Shown: positions 25,078-33,739, numbered from the stretch's first letter. The stretch: 64,000 nt of DNA from JAYRZB01 sp041916675 (GCA_041916675.1 JAYRZB010000005.1:1-64000), one strand, 5' to 3'. Notes: generated by a model from the letters alone, not told the origin. A program made the numbers and translations.

Positions 25078-25881
25078 ATGCTTAAACGTGTCCTGCTATC
25101 GCTCGCCACATTGCTCGTCCTGCTCTACGCAGTGGCCCTGGGCGTGCTGTATTTCAAGCAGCGTGACTTTCAGTATGAACCGATTGGCAAGGTCTGGTCG
25201 TTGACCGATACCGCTTTGAGCGGCGCGGAGGCGGTTGCCATTCCGACGGCCGATTCTTATGTGGTGAATGGCTGGTTCAAGGCGCCAGCGACTGGCAAGC
25301 CAACAATCCTGTTCTACAAGGGGAACTCGAAGAGTTTCGGTGAAGAGCACGAGCGCTTTGAACGATGGGTGTCAGAGGGGTATGGGTTCCTGGCCTTCGA
25401 CTATCGCGGCTTTCCGGCCTCGCCCGGCGAGATAAGTCAGGAAACAATCCTGAACGATGCTTTGAGTGCCTTCGATTGGCTGTCAGCGCGGTCGCCCGAC
25501 GTCGTGATCTGGGGCCGCTCGCTTGGTTCAGGCCCGGCGACCTTTGTGGCAAGCCAGCGTGAAGCTCGGGCACTGATCCTCGAGACGCCTTATACATCAA
25601 CGGTGGACGTGGCGGCCGAGCGCTATTGGTACATGCCAGTGAGCCTGCTCATGCACGATCAGTTTCCGCTCAAGCAGTGGATACTCGATGTCGATGAGCC
25701 GGTATTTGTCGGGCATGGCAATGAGGATCGGACAATAGCTGTACATCATGGGCAGGCTGTTTATGCCTTAGCGCCAAACCCCGGGGCGCTCTGGATCGAG
25801 CCAGGTGCCGGGCATTCCGATCTCTGGAAAAGGGGAATATGGGACCGGGTCCAGGCGTTTCTGGCGCAACTGGCACCTTAA
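25078..25881 (+). CDS. Membrane-anchored alpha/beta hydrolase
   Basis: This 267-residue protein has an N-terminal signal anchor (about 4-26). The hydrolase domain has the nucleophile elbow GRSLG (S148), an acid D217 in NEDRTI and histidine H246 in GAGHSD, so the catalytic triad is complete. FDYRGFPASPG (about 107-116) is the oxyanion-loop region. It resembles the YqkD/BEM46-like ABHD13 group. The substrate is unknown. An AGGGAGG site lies just upstream. A hairpin lies between it and the converging DUF992 gene. Confidence 0.85.
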   Translation: MLKRVLLSLATLLVLLYAVALGVLYFKQRDFQYEPIGKVWSLTDTALSGAEAVAIPTADSYVVNGWFKAPATGKPTILFYKGNSKSFGEEHERFERWVSEGYGFLAFDYRGFPASPGEISQETILNDALSAFDWLSARSPDVVIWGRSLGSGPATFVASQREARALILETPYTSTVDVAAERYWYMPVSLLMHDQFPLKQWILDVDEPVFVGHGNEDRTIAVHHGQAVYALAPNPGALWIEPGAGHSDLWKRGIWDRVQAFLAQLAP

Positions 25882-25895
25882 CAGCCCCACAAGGT

Positions 25896-25920
25896 GCGGA
25901 GCGGCCTGCAGGCCGCTCCG
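25896..25920. terminator. Intergenic hairpin between convergent genes
   Basis: A 9-bp stem GGAGCGGCC-TGCA-GGCCGCTCC lies between the hydrolase stop and the DUF992 stop. Neither strand has a good T-run, so it may be an mRNA end-stabilising hairpin rather than a true intrinsic terminator. Confidence 0.4.
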
Positions 25921-25927
25921 GAAGCGC

Positions 25928-26392
25928 CTAGCGCAGGTTGAGACCTGCGAGAGCGAGAGAAACGTTCAGGCCGGTCTGCGCTTGCACGCTCAAGGGCTGG
26001 AGGGCAAAACCGCGGCGCGAGCCACCGATCAGCCAATTGGCGCCAAGGCCCACGCCCAGCGTTGCTTCGCCTGAACCGCCAATATAGTTGCCCGCAAGCG
26101 CGCGTGTCTTAACCGGCGTGCTTGAGGCGGCAAAGACCAGCCACTCGATGCGGGTGCGCTCCGTGATGCCGATATCGAGGCCAAGCTTGTTGATTGTACC
26201 CTGGTAGACTTCGGTCTTCTTGTCCTTGCGGATGAAGCGGCAGGTCATTTCCTTGGTCGAACCAATCAGAAGGCCGATCCCGCCTTCCACATCGCAAGAT
26301 AACCGACCGACCTGAACACGCGTTTCGGCAGCCTGAGTAATACCGGCAGTCATCAGAACAGCTGCAAGTGCAGCCAATGCAAGGCGCTTCAT
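25928..26392 (-). CDS. DUF992 exported protein
   Basis: This 154-residue protein has a signal peptide (MKRLALAALAAVLMTAGITQ, cleaved near AA-E) and a DUF992 domain covering the rest. The domain has cysteines at RLSCDVEGG and EMTCRFIRKD and the glycine-rich strands GGSGEATLGVGLGANWLIGG. The family is abundant in Rhizobiales and predicted to be periplasmic; its function is unknown. Confidence 0.85.
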   Translation of the reverse strand: MKRLALAALAAVLMTAGITQAAETRVQVGRLSCDVEGGIGLLIGSTKEMTCRFIRKDKKTEVYQGTINKLGLDIGITERTRIEWLVFAASSTPVKTRALAGNYIGGSGEATLGVGLGANWLIGGSRRGFALQPLSVQAQTGLNVSLALAGLNLR

Positions 26393-26497
26393 GGGTTTCT
26401 CCCTTTTGGACGCTAGTTATTTGGTCGGCAACTTGTTCACGATTGTGGCCGAATGGCAAGATGGTCACTCCGCTCTCAAATATAATCGGCGGGCAAA

Positions 26498-26528
26498 GAA
26501 AAACGCCGCCCCGAGGGACGGCGTTTTA
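26498..26528 (-). terminator. Terminator of rpsU
   Basis: The stem AAAACGCCG/CGGCGTTTT is symmetric. On the minus strand it is followed by TTTTTCTTT just after the S21 gene, and the plus strand also shows a short T-run. Confidence 0.8.
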
Positions 26529-26546
26529 AATTTCAATCCGTTGCGC

Positions 26547-26786
26547 CTACGCGCGGGCGGGGCGTGCGACCACAGGGGCCGGCACACCGCTTTCACGCTG
26601 GGCGCGTTTACGAGCCAGCTTGCGGGCGCGACGAACAGCTTCGGCCTTCTGACGCGCCTTCTTCTCCGAGGGCTTCTCGTAGTAGTTGCGCAGTTTCATC
26701 TCGCGGAACACGCCTTCGCGCTGCAGCTTCTTCTTGAGAGCTCGCAGAGCCTGATCAACATTGTTGTCACGAACGACTACTTGCAC
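26547..26786 (-). CDS. rpsU: 30S ribosomal protein bS21
   Basis: This 79-residue basic protein has the S21 core QVVVRDNNVDQALRALKKKL and EMKLRNYYEKPSEKKAR. S21 sits near the anti-Shine-Dalgarno region of 16S rRNA and helps initiation. The C-terminal extension (RESGVPAPVVARPARA) is longer than in E. coli, which is usual in this group. I chose the GTG start at 26786 because it matches the universal S21 start and has AGAAGGGCGG upstream; an ATG eight codons earlier is also in frame. Confidence 0.95.
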   Translation of the reverse strand: MQVVVRDNNVDQALRALKKKLQREGVFREMKLRNYYEKPSEKKARQKAEAVRRARKLARKRAQRESGVPAPVVARPARA

Positions 26787-26901
26787 GCGAAAACCGCCCT
26801 TCTGAAACATCTGATGTTTTGGAGTGAAACGCCTGGGCCATAAAACCCAAACGTCGACCGGCCGAGCCAGTCACCGTTGGAGGGGGTGAATAGCAGAAGC
26901 C

Positions 26902-28041
26902 TTATGCCTTGTCCACACCAAGCAAAGCATCAAATGCCGGATTTGTGCCGGTTTTTGCGCCGACGCGGTTGACATGCCCCATTTTGCGGCCTGCGCGGGC
27001 TTCGGTTTTTCCGTAAAGATGCAACTGTGCTCCGGCACCTAGCGGAGTGGGTCCAACCTCAGCTTCGTCACCGATCAGGTTCTCCATGACCACATCCGCC
27101 AGCCGGGTTGCATCGCCGAGCGGCCAGCCGGCCACTGCACGAATGTGTTGCTCAAACTGGTCGGTCACGCACACGGCTTCCGTCCAATGACCGGAATTAT
27201 GGACGCGCGGGGCGATCTCGTTCACCAGAAGGCTCATGCGGCCACCCTGATTGACCACAAAAAACTCCACGCCAAGTACGCCAACATAGTTGAGCGCAAT
27301 TACAATTGCCTTCGCAGCGCGGCTGGCATGCATGGCGAGCGCCTGCCCGATGCCCGCCGGTACGGTGCTGGTCTTGAGAATGTGGTTGCGATGGATATTT
27401 TCCGCAGCATCGAAGTCGCGAACTTCTCCTGACAGACCGCGCGCGACGACGACCGAGATTTCCCTTTCGAACGGAATAAAAGCCTCGAGGACCAAAGGCT
27501 TAGGGTTCAGGGCTTCGAAGGCGGATGCTGCCTCCTCAAGGCTGCGGATGACGCGCTGGCCCTTTCCATCATAGCCCATGCGCGTGGTCTTAAGCACGGC
27601 AGGAGTGCCGAGCCTGACCAGGGCAGCGTCAAGGTCAGCTTGCGAATGCACTGGCGCGAACGGTGCAACCGCAATGTTGCGCGCCTGAAGGAAGGTCTTT
27701 TCCGCCAGCCGGTCCTGGGAAATGGCCAGGGCATTTGCTCCGGGGCGGAGTGGCTTGAGCGCTGCCAGGAACTCCGCTGTTGCAGCAGGAACGTTTTCAA
27801 ACTCGTAGGTGATCACATCAACCTGGCTGGCGAACCCAGCCAGCGCCGCCTGATCATCATAGGCAGCCACGGTCTTGTAAGGTGTCACGTCAAAAGCCGG
27901 GCTTGCCGGATCCGGGCAATAGATGTGGCTGCGCAGCCCAAGCCTTGCTGCTGCCAGAGCCAGCATGCGACCCAATTGGCCGCCCCCGAGAATGCCAATG
28001 GTTGATCCGGGTGGGAGTGCGGTTTCAGTGCTGGTCATCAT
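26902..28041 (-). CDS. purK: 5-(carboxyamino)imidazole ribonucleotide synthase
   Basis: This 379-residue ATP-grasp enzyme converts AIR, bicarbonate and ATP to N5-CAIR in purine synthesis. Seen: GILGGGQLGRMLA (N-terminal fold), VLKTTRMGYDGKGQ (ATP lid), FIPFEREISVVVARG, GVLGVEFFV and NEIAPRVHNSGHWT. It overlaps the end of purE by 17 bases, so the two are translationally coupled. Two adjacent ATG codons (28041, 28038) could start it. Confidence 0.96.
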   Translation of the reverse strand: MMTSTETALPPGSTIGILGGGQLGRMLALAAARLGLRSHIYCPDPASPAFDVTPYKTVAAYDDQAALAGFASQVDVITYEFENVPAATAEFLAALKPLRPGANALAISQDRLAEKTFLQARNIAVAPFAPVHSQADLDAALVRLGTPAVLKTTRMGYDGKGQRVIRSLEEAASAFEALNPKPLVLEAFIPFEREISVVVARGLSGEVRDFDAAENIHRNHILKTSTVPAGIGQALAMHASRAAKAIVIALNYVGVLGVEFFVVNQGGRMSLLVNEIAPRVHNSGHWTEAVCVTDQFEQHIRAVAGWPLGDATRLADVVMENLIGDEAEVGPTPLGAGAQLHLYGKTEARAGRKMGHVNRVGAKTGTNPAFDALLGVDKA

Positions 28042-28525
28042 CTACCGGAAAAAGTGCGACAGCATCGGTCTGGGCGCGGCGCCACTCACCAAGCCGACGG
28101 TCAAGTTCGGCATCGCAAAGTGCCAAAACGGAAGCGGCGAGCAGAGCAGCGTTGGTGGCGCCACTTTCGCCGATTGCCAGCGTGCCCACCGGAATACCGG
28201 CCGGCATCTGAACGATTGAGAGAAGGCTATCCTGCCCGGATAGCGCCTTGGAGCGCACCGGGACGCCGAAGACGGGCAGATTGGTCATCGACGCTATCAT
28301 CCCCGGCAAGTGGGCAGCGCCGCCGGCCCCTGCAATGATCACCTTGAACCCATCGGATTTCGCGCCGGTGGCAAAATCATAGAGCCTGGCTGGAGTGCGA
28401 TGCGCAGAAACAATGCGCGCCTCATAATCGATCTTGAGTGTGTCGAGTATCTCGGCAGCATGGCGCATTGTAGGCCAATCCGACTGGCTGCCCATCACGA
28501 TGGCAATCGGCGGTGATTGGAGCAT
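28025..28525 (-). CDS. purE: N5-carboxyaminoimidazole ribonucleotide mutase
   Basis: This 166-residue class I PurE has the motif IAIVMGSQSDWPTM, the catalytic ARIVSAHRTP and AGAGGAAHLPGMIA. It rearranges N5-CAIR, the PurK product, to CAIR. I chose the ATG at 28525 because AGGGGG lies six bases upstream; an in-frame TTG eight codons earlier has no support. It forms the purEK operon with the overlapping purK. Confidence 0.96.
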   Translation of the reverse strand: MLQSPPIAIVMGSQSDWPTMRHAAEILDTLKIDYEARIVSAHRTPARLYDFATGAKSDGFKVIIAGAGGAAHLPGMIASMTNLPVFGVPVRSKALSGQDSLLSIVQMPAGIPVGTLAIGESGATNAALLAASVLALCDAELDRRLGEWRRAQTDAVALFPVDDDQH

Positions 28526-28602
28526 GCCCGTTCCCCCTGAGCGCTGCAAAAAGCGCGTTTAGCCCGAAACCCGGGCCGGTTCAAGCAAGCCCTTGGGTCA
28601 GG

Positions 28603-28818
28603 TTAAGCGATAATGTCGGGAAGGAGGATATTTTCGAGCTGCACAATCCGGTCTTTGAGCGCGAGCTTCCGCTTCTTAAGACGCTGGATCAGCATTTGGT
28701 CGGCAACGCCGGATGCCGAAAGGGTCTGGATAGCGGCATCAAGGTCGGCATGCTCCTGGCGCTTTGCAGCCAGTTCGAGGCCGAGGCCTGCTTCTTGTTC
28801 CTTGGTGAGTGGCAGCAT
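28603..28818 (-). CDS. DUF465 (YdcH-like) small coiled-coil protein
   Basis: This 71-residue helical protein has a heptad-rich body and the family signature QRLKKRKLALKDRIVQLE, ending LPDIIA. DUF465 proteins are short, SlyX-like and of unknown function. An in-frame ATG at 28869 would add 17 residues; neither start has a strong ribosome-binding site, and I prefer 28818 because the helix begins there. A second DUF465 gene lies divergently 279 bases away. Confidence 0.8.
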   Translation of the reverse strand: MLPLTKEQEAGLGLELAAKRQEHADLDAAIQTLSASGVADQMLIQRLKKRKLALKDRIVQLENILLPDIIA

Positions 28819-29097
28819 GGTGGTTTGGTGGCACCCAAGGTTTAGAGCCAATTGGTTCAATCTGGACATCAACTGGTTAATCGATCGCTAGCGCTTTTGC
28901 ATCTGATTCCCTCTCGGACACGAATGCGAGGTCGACAAAGCATGAAATATTTGTGACGATCCGAGTCGCTGGGACGTGACCAGTGAAGTGGAAACCGGTT
29001 CGGTCAAGGAGAGTTTCAGCACCATTTGAGGAGTTCTCGGCGCAAAGCCGGATTGCCACCTTTGCGAACGCGACTCCAAAGCTTGAAAGGAGTTGTC

Positions 29098-29274
29098 ATG
29101 ACGACTGAAGGCCACATCGCTGCACTCGAGCGGCGCCATCGGGAACTTGAACGCCAGATTGAGACCGAGCTAGCTCATCTCACCCGGGACGACCTTCTGA
29201 TTGCAGCGCTCAAGCGAAAGAAGCTCGAAGTCAAAGACGAACTCAGCAGAAAAGTGAGTGTTATGGCTCATTGA
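29098..29274 (+). CDS. Second DUF465 small coiled-coil protein
   Basis: This 58-residue helical protein has the same core pattern as its divergent neighbour (HRELERQIETELAH, then ALKRKKLEVKDELSRK). AAAGGAG lies five bases before the ATG, so this start is firm. It is followed by a good terminator and appears monocistronic. Function is unknown. Confidence 0.88.
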   Translation: MTTEGHIAALERRHRELERQIETELAHLTRDDLLIAALKRKKLEVKDELSRKVSVMAH

Positions 29275-29298
29275 GGCCAGCCAATCATTGCAACGTGG

Positions 29299-29335
29299 AA
29301 GGCCCATCGCACTTGCGTGGGCCTTTTTTCTTTTC
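29299..29335 (+). terminator. Terminator of the DUF465 gene
   Basis: The stem GGCCCATCGC-ACTT-GCGTGGGCC has one bulge and is followed by TTTTTTCTTTT. Confidence 0.85.
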
Positions 29336-29337
29336 AG

Positions 29338-31236
29338 CTAAGGTGAGCTCTTTTCTCCAGCTAGGGCCGACCCATGGGCGGTCTCGGTGGTGTCGATCTC
29401 GCCAAGCCAGCTCGCCTGCTCAAGCGTATCGGCCCGCAACCTGTCAGCTTGCATCACCTGGTCCAGCAGTTCCGAAGAGCGCCGGATGAAACCGACATAG
29501 GCGTCCTGGTCGTGGCGCAGATGAAAGGATTCGTTGAGCAGGTCGATGTCATGCCTCTCAAAGGCGGCTGATACGTGGGCAGCGCGTGTTTCTGATTGCC
29601 CCAAGGCCACTAGCGCCTTGGCTCCAAGGGCAACCGCGGACCGGAAGGTCTCGCGCTCAAACACTTCAACCCCGGCGGCCATCAGGTCATGGGCGTGTGA
29701 GCGATCCACCGCGCGCGCGGCAATTATGATATGGGGGAAATGCCGCCGGATCATCTCAGCGATCGCCAGGATGCGTTCCCGTCCCGCTACGGCTATAACG
29801 ACCATCTCCGCCTGATCTGCACCAGCAGCGCGCAGGATGTCGAGGCGCCCACCGTCGCCATAGAACACTTTAACTCCGAAGCGTTTGACCAGGGCAATCT
29901 GGGTGGGATCATCATCGATCAGGGTCATTTCAAAACCCTGCGCTCGCAGCATGCGGGTGACAATCTGGCCGAAGCGGCCATAGCCGAGGACGATGACCTT
30001 GTGACGGCTGGTGATCTCATCTGGGTGGCCGCTTCCCAGGGCATTGAGGCGCGGGGCCATCCAGCGGTCGAATAGAAACACCAGGAGCGGCGTCACAGCC
30101 ATCGACAGGGCAACCACAACGGTGAGTATTTCGACGATGTTGGCATCAAGCCCTCCGGTTGTCCCTGAGAACTGCAGGATGACAAAGGCGAACTCGCCGG
30201 CCTGGCTGAGGAGCAGGGATACCATCAACCGGTCGGCCATCTCCATACGGAAGAAACTGGTTATGCCGAACAACACAACTGCCTTGACGGCGACCAGCGC
30301 CAGCACCATCCCGATCACGATCATGGGCTGCTGGGTGAGCACCGAAAAGGCAATCGACATGCCCACGGAGATGAAGAACAGGCCGAGCAGGAGACCCTTG
30401 AACGGTTCAAGGTCGCTTTCGAGTTCGTGACGGTATTCGCTGTCGGCCAGCAACATGCCGCCCAAGAAGGCTCCGAGGGCTGGTGACAGGCCAACCGACT
30501 GCACCAGCAGCGAAGCGCCGATGACCAGAGCCAGCCCAAGCGCCGTGAAGGCCTCGCGCACGCCCGTTTCGGCAACAAAGCGCATTACGGGCCGGATGAG
30601 GTAGCGCCCGGCAAGAAGGGTAGCGATGAAGGCGGCGACCAGTGCAAGCGTTGTGCCCCAATCTATGGGGTTGGCCAGCGCTTCTGCAGCTTCCTGAGCT
30701 GCCGCATCGATGCCGGGCATGCCGACGGCGAGCAGGGGAATGGCGGCCAGGATCGGGATCACGGCGACGTCCTGCACCAAGAGTACGGCGAGGGTGCCTC
30801 GGCCGGTGGGGCTTTTGGTAATGGATCGCTGCGCGACGGTTTGCATGGCGATCGCGGTCGAGGACATAGCCAGCGTCAACCCGATGATAATTCCAGCGCG
30901 CCAGCCAAAACCTAGAAGCACGACGCAACCGCCGATCAGGATGGTGGTGCCAAGCAACTGGGTCAGTCCGAGCCCGAGGATTGACTTGCGCATGCGCCAG
31001 AGCTCGCTTGGCTGCAATTCCAGCCCGATCAAGAACAGCATCATGACAACGCCGAATTCAGATACGTGCCGGATGGTATCGCTGTCGGAGACGAGCTTGA
31101 GCCCATAAGGACCGATCAGAACCCCGGCGGCGAGGTATCCGAGCACAGTGCCGAGGCCAGCCGCTTTGGCCAGCGGGACTAGAGCAACTGTGGCGGCCAG
31201 GAGGACGAAGATCGCGAGCAGGAAGTTGTTTTCCAT
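29338..31236 (-). CDS. CPA2 monovalent cation:proton antiporter with TrkA-N domain (Kef type)
   Basis: This 632-residue protein has about 12 membrane helices in residues 1-375 (Na/H exchanger fold; GTVLGYLAAGVLIGP, FLIGLELQPSELW, LLVQDVAVIP). A cytoplasmic TrkA-N/Rossmann domain follows (about 400-520; VIVLGYGRFGQIVTRML). This is the layout of KefB/KefC potassium-efflux systems, which protect against electrophiles by acidifying the cytoplasm. No ancillary kefF/kefG oxidoreductase is adjacent, so glutathione gating is uncertain. I chose the start at 31236 because the first membrane helix begins there. Confidence 0.9.
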   Translation of the reverse strand: MENNFLLAIFVLLAATVALVPLAKAAGLGTVLGYLAAGVLIGPYGLKLVSDSDTIRHVSEFGVVMMLFLIGLELQPSELWRMRKSILGLGLTQLLGTTILIGGCVVLLGFGWRAGIIIGLTLAMSSTAIAMQTVAQRSITKSPTGRGTLAVLLVQDVAVIPILAAIPLLAVGMPGIDAAAQEAAEALANPIDWGTTLALVAAFIATLLAGRYLIRPVMRFVAETGVREAFTALGLALVIGASLLVQSVGLSPALGAFLGGMLLADSEYRHELESDLEPFKGLLLGLFFISVGMSIAFSVLTQQPMIVIGMVLALVAVKAVVLFGITSFFRMEMADRLMVSLLLSQAGEFAFVILQFSGTTGGLDANIVEILTVVVALSMAVTPLLVFLFDRWMAPRLNALGSGHPDEITSRHKVIVLGYGRFGQIVTRMLRAQGFEMTLIDDDPTQIALVKRFGVKVFYGDGGRLDILRAAGADQAEMVVIAVAGRERILAIAEMIRRHFPHIIIAARAVDRSHAHDLMAAGVEVFERETFRSAVALGAKALVALGQSETRAAHVSAAFERHDIDLLNESFHLRHDQDAYVGFIRRSSELLDQVMQADRLRADTLEQASWLGEIDTTETAHGSALAGEKSSP

Positions 31237-31320
31237 CAAGGCCCTCAAGGCAAGAATGGGCAGACCCATCAAACCAATGCTTGTCGATATCACGGGCGGG
31301 GCGCAAGCCCTGAGACCAAT

Positions 31321-31350
31321 CAAAAGGGCCGACCCTTTCGGGCCGGCCCT
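31321..31350 (-). terminator. Terminator downstream of the DUF1013 gene
   Basis: On the minus strand AGGGCCG and CGGCCCT form a stem around GCCCGAAAGGGT, followed by TTTGATT. It separates the DUF1013 gene from the antiporter gene. Confidence 0.6.
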
Positions 31351-31374
31351 CGCAAACCGCGCGGTCAGGGGCGA

Positions 31375-32109
31375 TCAATCATCGTCGTCATGCAGGCCCT
31401 TGAGCGACTTGAGCTTGGAGAACACGGAGTCAGCGTCGAAATCATCGTCGCGGGTCGGGCGCTCGTTGGGTTCGGTTTGCTCCGCGGGGGCGGCCTGGTT
31501 GGAGCCTGAACGGCCGCCGGCGCTGGCCAGCGCTTCTTCGGCGGTGAGCAGCATAGTGCCGGTATCGGCTTCGTCAGGGGTGTTGCCGCCCTTGGACGCG
31601 CGCTTGACCTCGAGGTCGAGATCGATCTGGCTGCAAAGGCCGAGGGTCACAGGATCCATTGCGGCGAGGTTCGCCGAATTCCAGTGACTGCCCTCGCGAA
31701 CCGATTCGATGGTCGATTTGGTGGTGCCGACCAGGCGCATGATCTGCGCATCCTTGAGTTCGGGATGGCTGCGCAGGAGCCACTTGATGGCATTGGGGCG
31801 CTCGTTGCGGCGTGAGATGGGGGTGTAGCGCGGGCCCTTGCGCTTGGCCGCAGCAACACGCACCTTGGGTTCGGAGACCTTGAGGCGATAGTTCGGATCA
31901 GCTTCGGCCTTTACGATTTCCTCGCGGGTCAGTTGACCATTCTGGATTGGGTTTACGCCCATGATTCCGCCGGCCACGTCGCCATCGGCAATGCCCTGTA
32001 CTTCGAGCGGATGCAGGGTGCAGAAGGCAGCGATCTGTTCAAACGACAGCGCGGTGTTATCAACGAGCCAGACAGCGGTTGCCTTGGGCATCAACAGGGG
32101 CGTGGCCAT
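31375..32109 (-). CDS. DUF1013 protein, predicted DNA-binding regulator
   Basis: This 244-residue protein matches DUF1013 over residues 1-190: KATAVWLVDNTALSFEQIA, HPLEVQGIADGDVA and a likely helix-turn-helix (AIKWLLRSHPELKDAQIMRL). Rickettsial members are annotated TrcR. The C-terminal 60 residues are acidic and disordered, ending in four aspartates. I chose the start at 32109 because AGAGAGA lies upstream and it matches the conserved N-terminus. The target genes are unknown. Confidence 0.88.
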   Translation of the reverse strand: MATPLLMPKATAVWLVDNTALSFEQIAAFCTLHPLEVQGIADGDVAGGIMGVNPIQNGQLTREEIVKAEADPNYRLKVSEPKVRVAAAKRKGPRYTPISRRNERPNAIKWLLRSHPELKDAQIMRLVGTTKSTIESVREGSHWNSANLAAMDPVTLGLCSQIDLDLEVKRASKGGNTPDEADTGTMLLTAEEALASAGGRSGSNQAAPAEQTEPNERPTRDDDFDADSVFSKLKSLKGLHDDDD

Positions 32110-32268
32110 AACAAATCTCTCTCTCAGGCGCGGCCCGGGAGCTTCCGGTCCGCCCCGCCTCTTTGCTTCATGCTGAGGGGGTGTTCGTACAATATACGAG
32201 CGTGACTGCATTTTCGCAATGGAATTGTCCCGGCGTTTACCCAAGAGGAGTTGAGCGGACGCGGAGCG

Positions 32269-33285
32269 TTAGCGCAGCGTCTCACCGAATGGGGTCACCA
32301 GCACGATCTTGCCAAAGGTATTGCGATCTTCGAGCAGAGCATGCCCTCGCGCTGCTTGGGCCAGTTTGAGGGTGTGGATGACCGGGCGTTTGAAAGTGGG
32401 TGTACTGAGCGCCTGCCAGAATTCAGACTGCAGCGTCTGGGCAATGGCGGCTTTATTGGCGCTCGATTGCGGGCGAAGCGTTGAGCCCGATACTGTCAAC
32501 TGCTTGACCAGCAGCTTGTTGAGCGCCAGTTCTGAGCGGCCGCCGGTCAGGGTGGCGAGGATGATGATATGACCGCCGCGCGCTGCCGCATCGATATTGC
32601 GCGCTGTGACTGTGCCGCCCATCATGTCAATGATGCGGTCGGCGCCGCGGCCGCCGGTCAACTCAAGGGTGCGGGCGACGAAGTCTTCTGATGTGTGGTT
32701 GATGGTGTCGCTGGCACCAAGACTGATTGCGTAAGCCGCCTTTTCGGCCGACGAAACCACGGCGATAGGATGGGCACCTTTGAGCGAGGCCATCTGGATG
32801 GCGACGCCGCCGATGCCGCCCGCTCCGCCGTGGACCAGCACGGTCATGCCCGGCTCGAGCCCGGCGCGCATCAGCAATGTCTGGGTCAGCGTGAACCAGG
32901 TTTCGGGGAGAGCAGCCGCCTCAATGAGCGACCAGTTACGGGGCGGTGGCAAGGCCTGACCGGCCGGCACGGCCACGTATTCGGCATAGCCGCCGCCATT
33001 GCAGAGGGCAATGATCGGGTCGCCGGGTGCAAAGCCATGGGCTTGGTCGCCAATCGCAGCGACGATACCGGAGACTTCAAGGCCGGGCAGGGCAGAATGG
33101 CCCGCAGGAGGATCGTAGGTGCCGCGCCGCTGTGCCAGGTCAGGGGCGTTGATCCCGGCTGCTGCAACCTTGATCAGAATGTCACCGGGGCCAAGGACGG
33201 GAACGGGCAGCTGTGCAGGAACCAGAACTTCGGGAGCACCGGGAGCGCTGATGGTGACGGCGGTCATGTCGGTTGGAACAGTCAT
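32269..33285 (-). CDS. NAD(P)H:quinone oxidoreductase (medium-chain, zinc-independent)
   Basis: This 338-residue MDR-superfamily protein has a GroES-like N-terminal domain (GDILIKVAAAGINAPDLAQRRG) and a Rossmann domain with VLVHGGAGGIGGVAIQMA. There are no zinc-ligand cysteines, as in the QOR/PIG3 group. It likely reduces quinones or enones with NADPH. The start at 33285 has AAGGT eight bases upstream. It is divergent from the DUF1192 gene. The long open frame further upstream is antisense to that gene. Confidence 0.9.
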   Translation of the reverse strand: MTVPTDMTAVTISAPGAPEVLVPAQLPVPVLGPGDILIKVAAAGINAPDLAQRRGTYDPPAGHSALPGLEVSGIVAAIGDQAHGFAPGDPIIALCNGGGYAEYVAVPAGQALPPPRNWSLIEAAALPETWFTLTQTLLMRAGLEPGMTVLVHGGAGGIGGVAIQMASLKGAHPIAVVSSAEKAAYAISLGASDTINHTSEDFVARTLELTGGRGADRIIDMMGGTVTARNIDAAARGGHIIILATLTGGRSELALNKLLVKQLTVSGSTLRPQSSANKAAIAQTLQSEFWQALSTPTFKRPVIHTLKLAQAARGHALLEDRNTFGKIVLVTPFGETLR

Positions 33286-33358
33286 GGACGATACCTTGGC
33301 GCTCCAGAGCTTGTTCTGCAAGCGCGGCGCGTTAGAATTGGGCCAAAGGAGAGCAGAC

Positions 33359-33541
33359 ATGGATGACGAACCGGTCAAGGTGCGCAAGGCCCATGAGGTG
33401 GGCATGGTGCTTGATGAGATGTCAGTCGAGGAACTCAGCAACCGAATCGAAATTCTCAAGGACGAGATCACACGGCTTGAGGCGGCAATCGTTGCGCGTA
33501 AGGCGTCGCGCAACACTGCGGATGCCCTGTTCAAGTTCTGA
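33359..33541 (+). CDS. DUF1192 small protein
   Basis: This 60-residue protein has the family pattern MSVEELSNRIEILKDEITRLEAAI, which forms a short coiled coil. An AAAGGAGA site sits just upstream. It is a conserved alphaproteobacterial protein of unknown function. Here it lies upstream of the rcdA region. Confidence 0.9.
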   Translation: MDDEPVKVRKAHEVGMVLDEMSVEELSNRIEILKDEITRLEAAIVARKASRNTADALFKF

Positions 33542-33609
33542 CGGCGAAAAATGCTTGATTGCAAACGGTTTACGAGGGCTCAAGGGGCAGGGTTAAGGAA
33601 ACCTGACCC

Positions 33610-33625
33610 GTTAACCGGCAATTAA
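33610..33625 (-). promoter_or_regulatory. Consensus CtrA-binding box
   Basis: On the minus strand the site reads TTAA-TTGCCGG-TTAAC, an exact match to TTAA-N7-TTAAC. It lies 230 bases upstream of rcdA and about 24-39 bases upstream of the predicted start of a small RNA, i.e. where CtrA overlaps the -35 region of activated promoters. Confidence 0.65.
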
Positions 33626-33648
33626 GACCTTTGCGGTAACCTTTGTTC

Positions 33649-33739
33649 ATCCAGTCTTCTGGATTTTGCAGAGTGGTTTCTCCCTCTGTTTGACGCCTCC
33701 CTGTTAACTTTCGAGAGCCGTTTCGACGGCTCTTTTTTC
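33649..33739 (+). ncRNA. Candidate small RNA between DUF1192 and rcdA
   Basis: A -10-like TAACCT (33637-33642) behind the CtrA box predicts transcription from about 33649. The first bases form a hairpin (ATCCAG-TCTT-CTGGAT, 33649-33664). An unpaired C/T-rich middle part follows with TCTCCCTCTG and GCCTCCCTG, which are anti-Shine-Dalgarno-like. The end is a strong intrinsic terminator (33714-33739). No open reading frame fits. The layout is that of trans-acting alphaproteobacterial sRNAs; a 3' UTR of DUF1192 or a leader is the alternative. Confidence 0.5.
33714..33739 (+). terminator. Intrinsic terminator upstream of rcdA
   Basis: The stem AGAGCCG-TTTCGA-CGGCTCT is followed by TTTTT. It ends either the candidate sRNA or the DUF1192 transcript. 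Confidence 0.85.
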
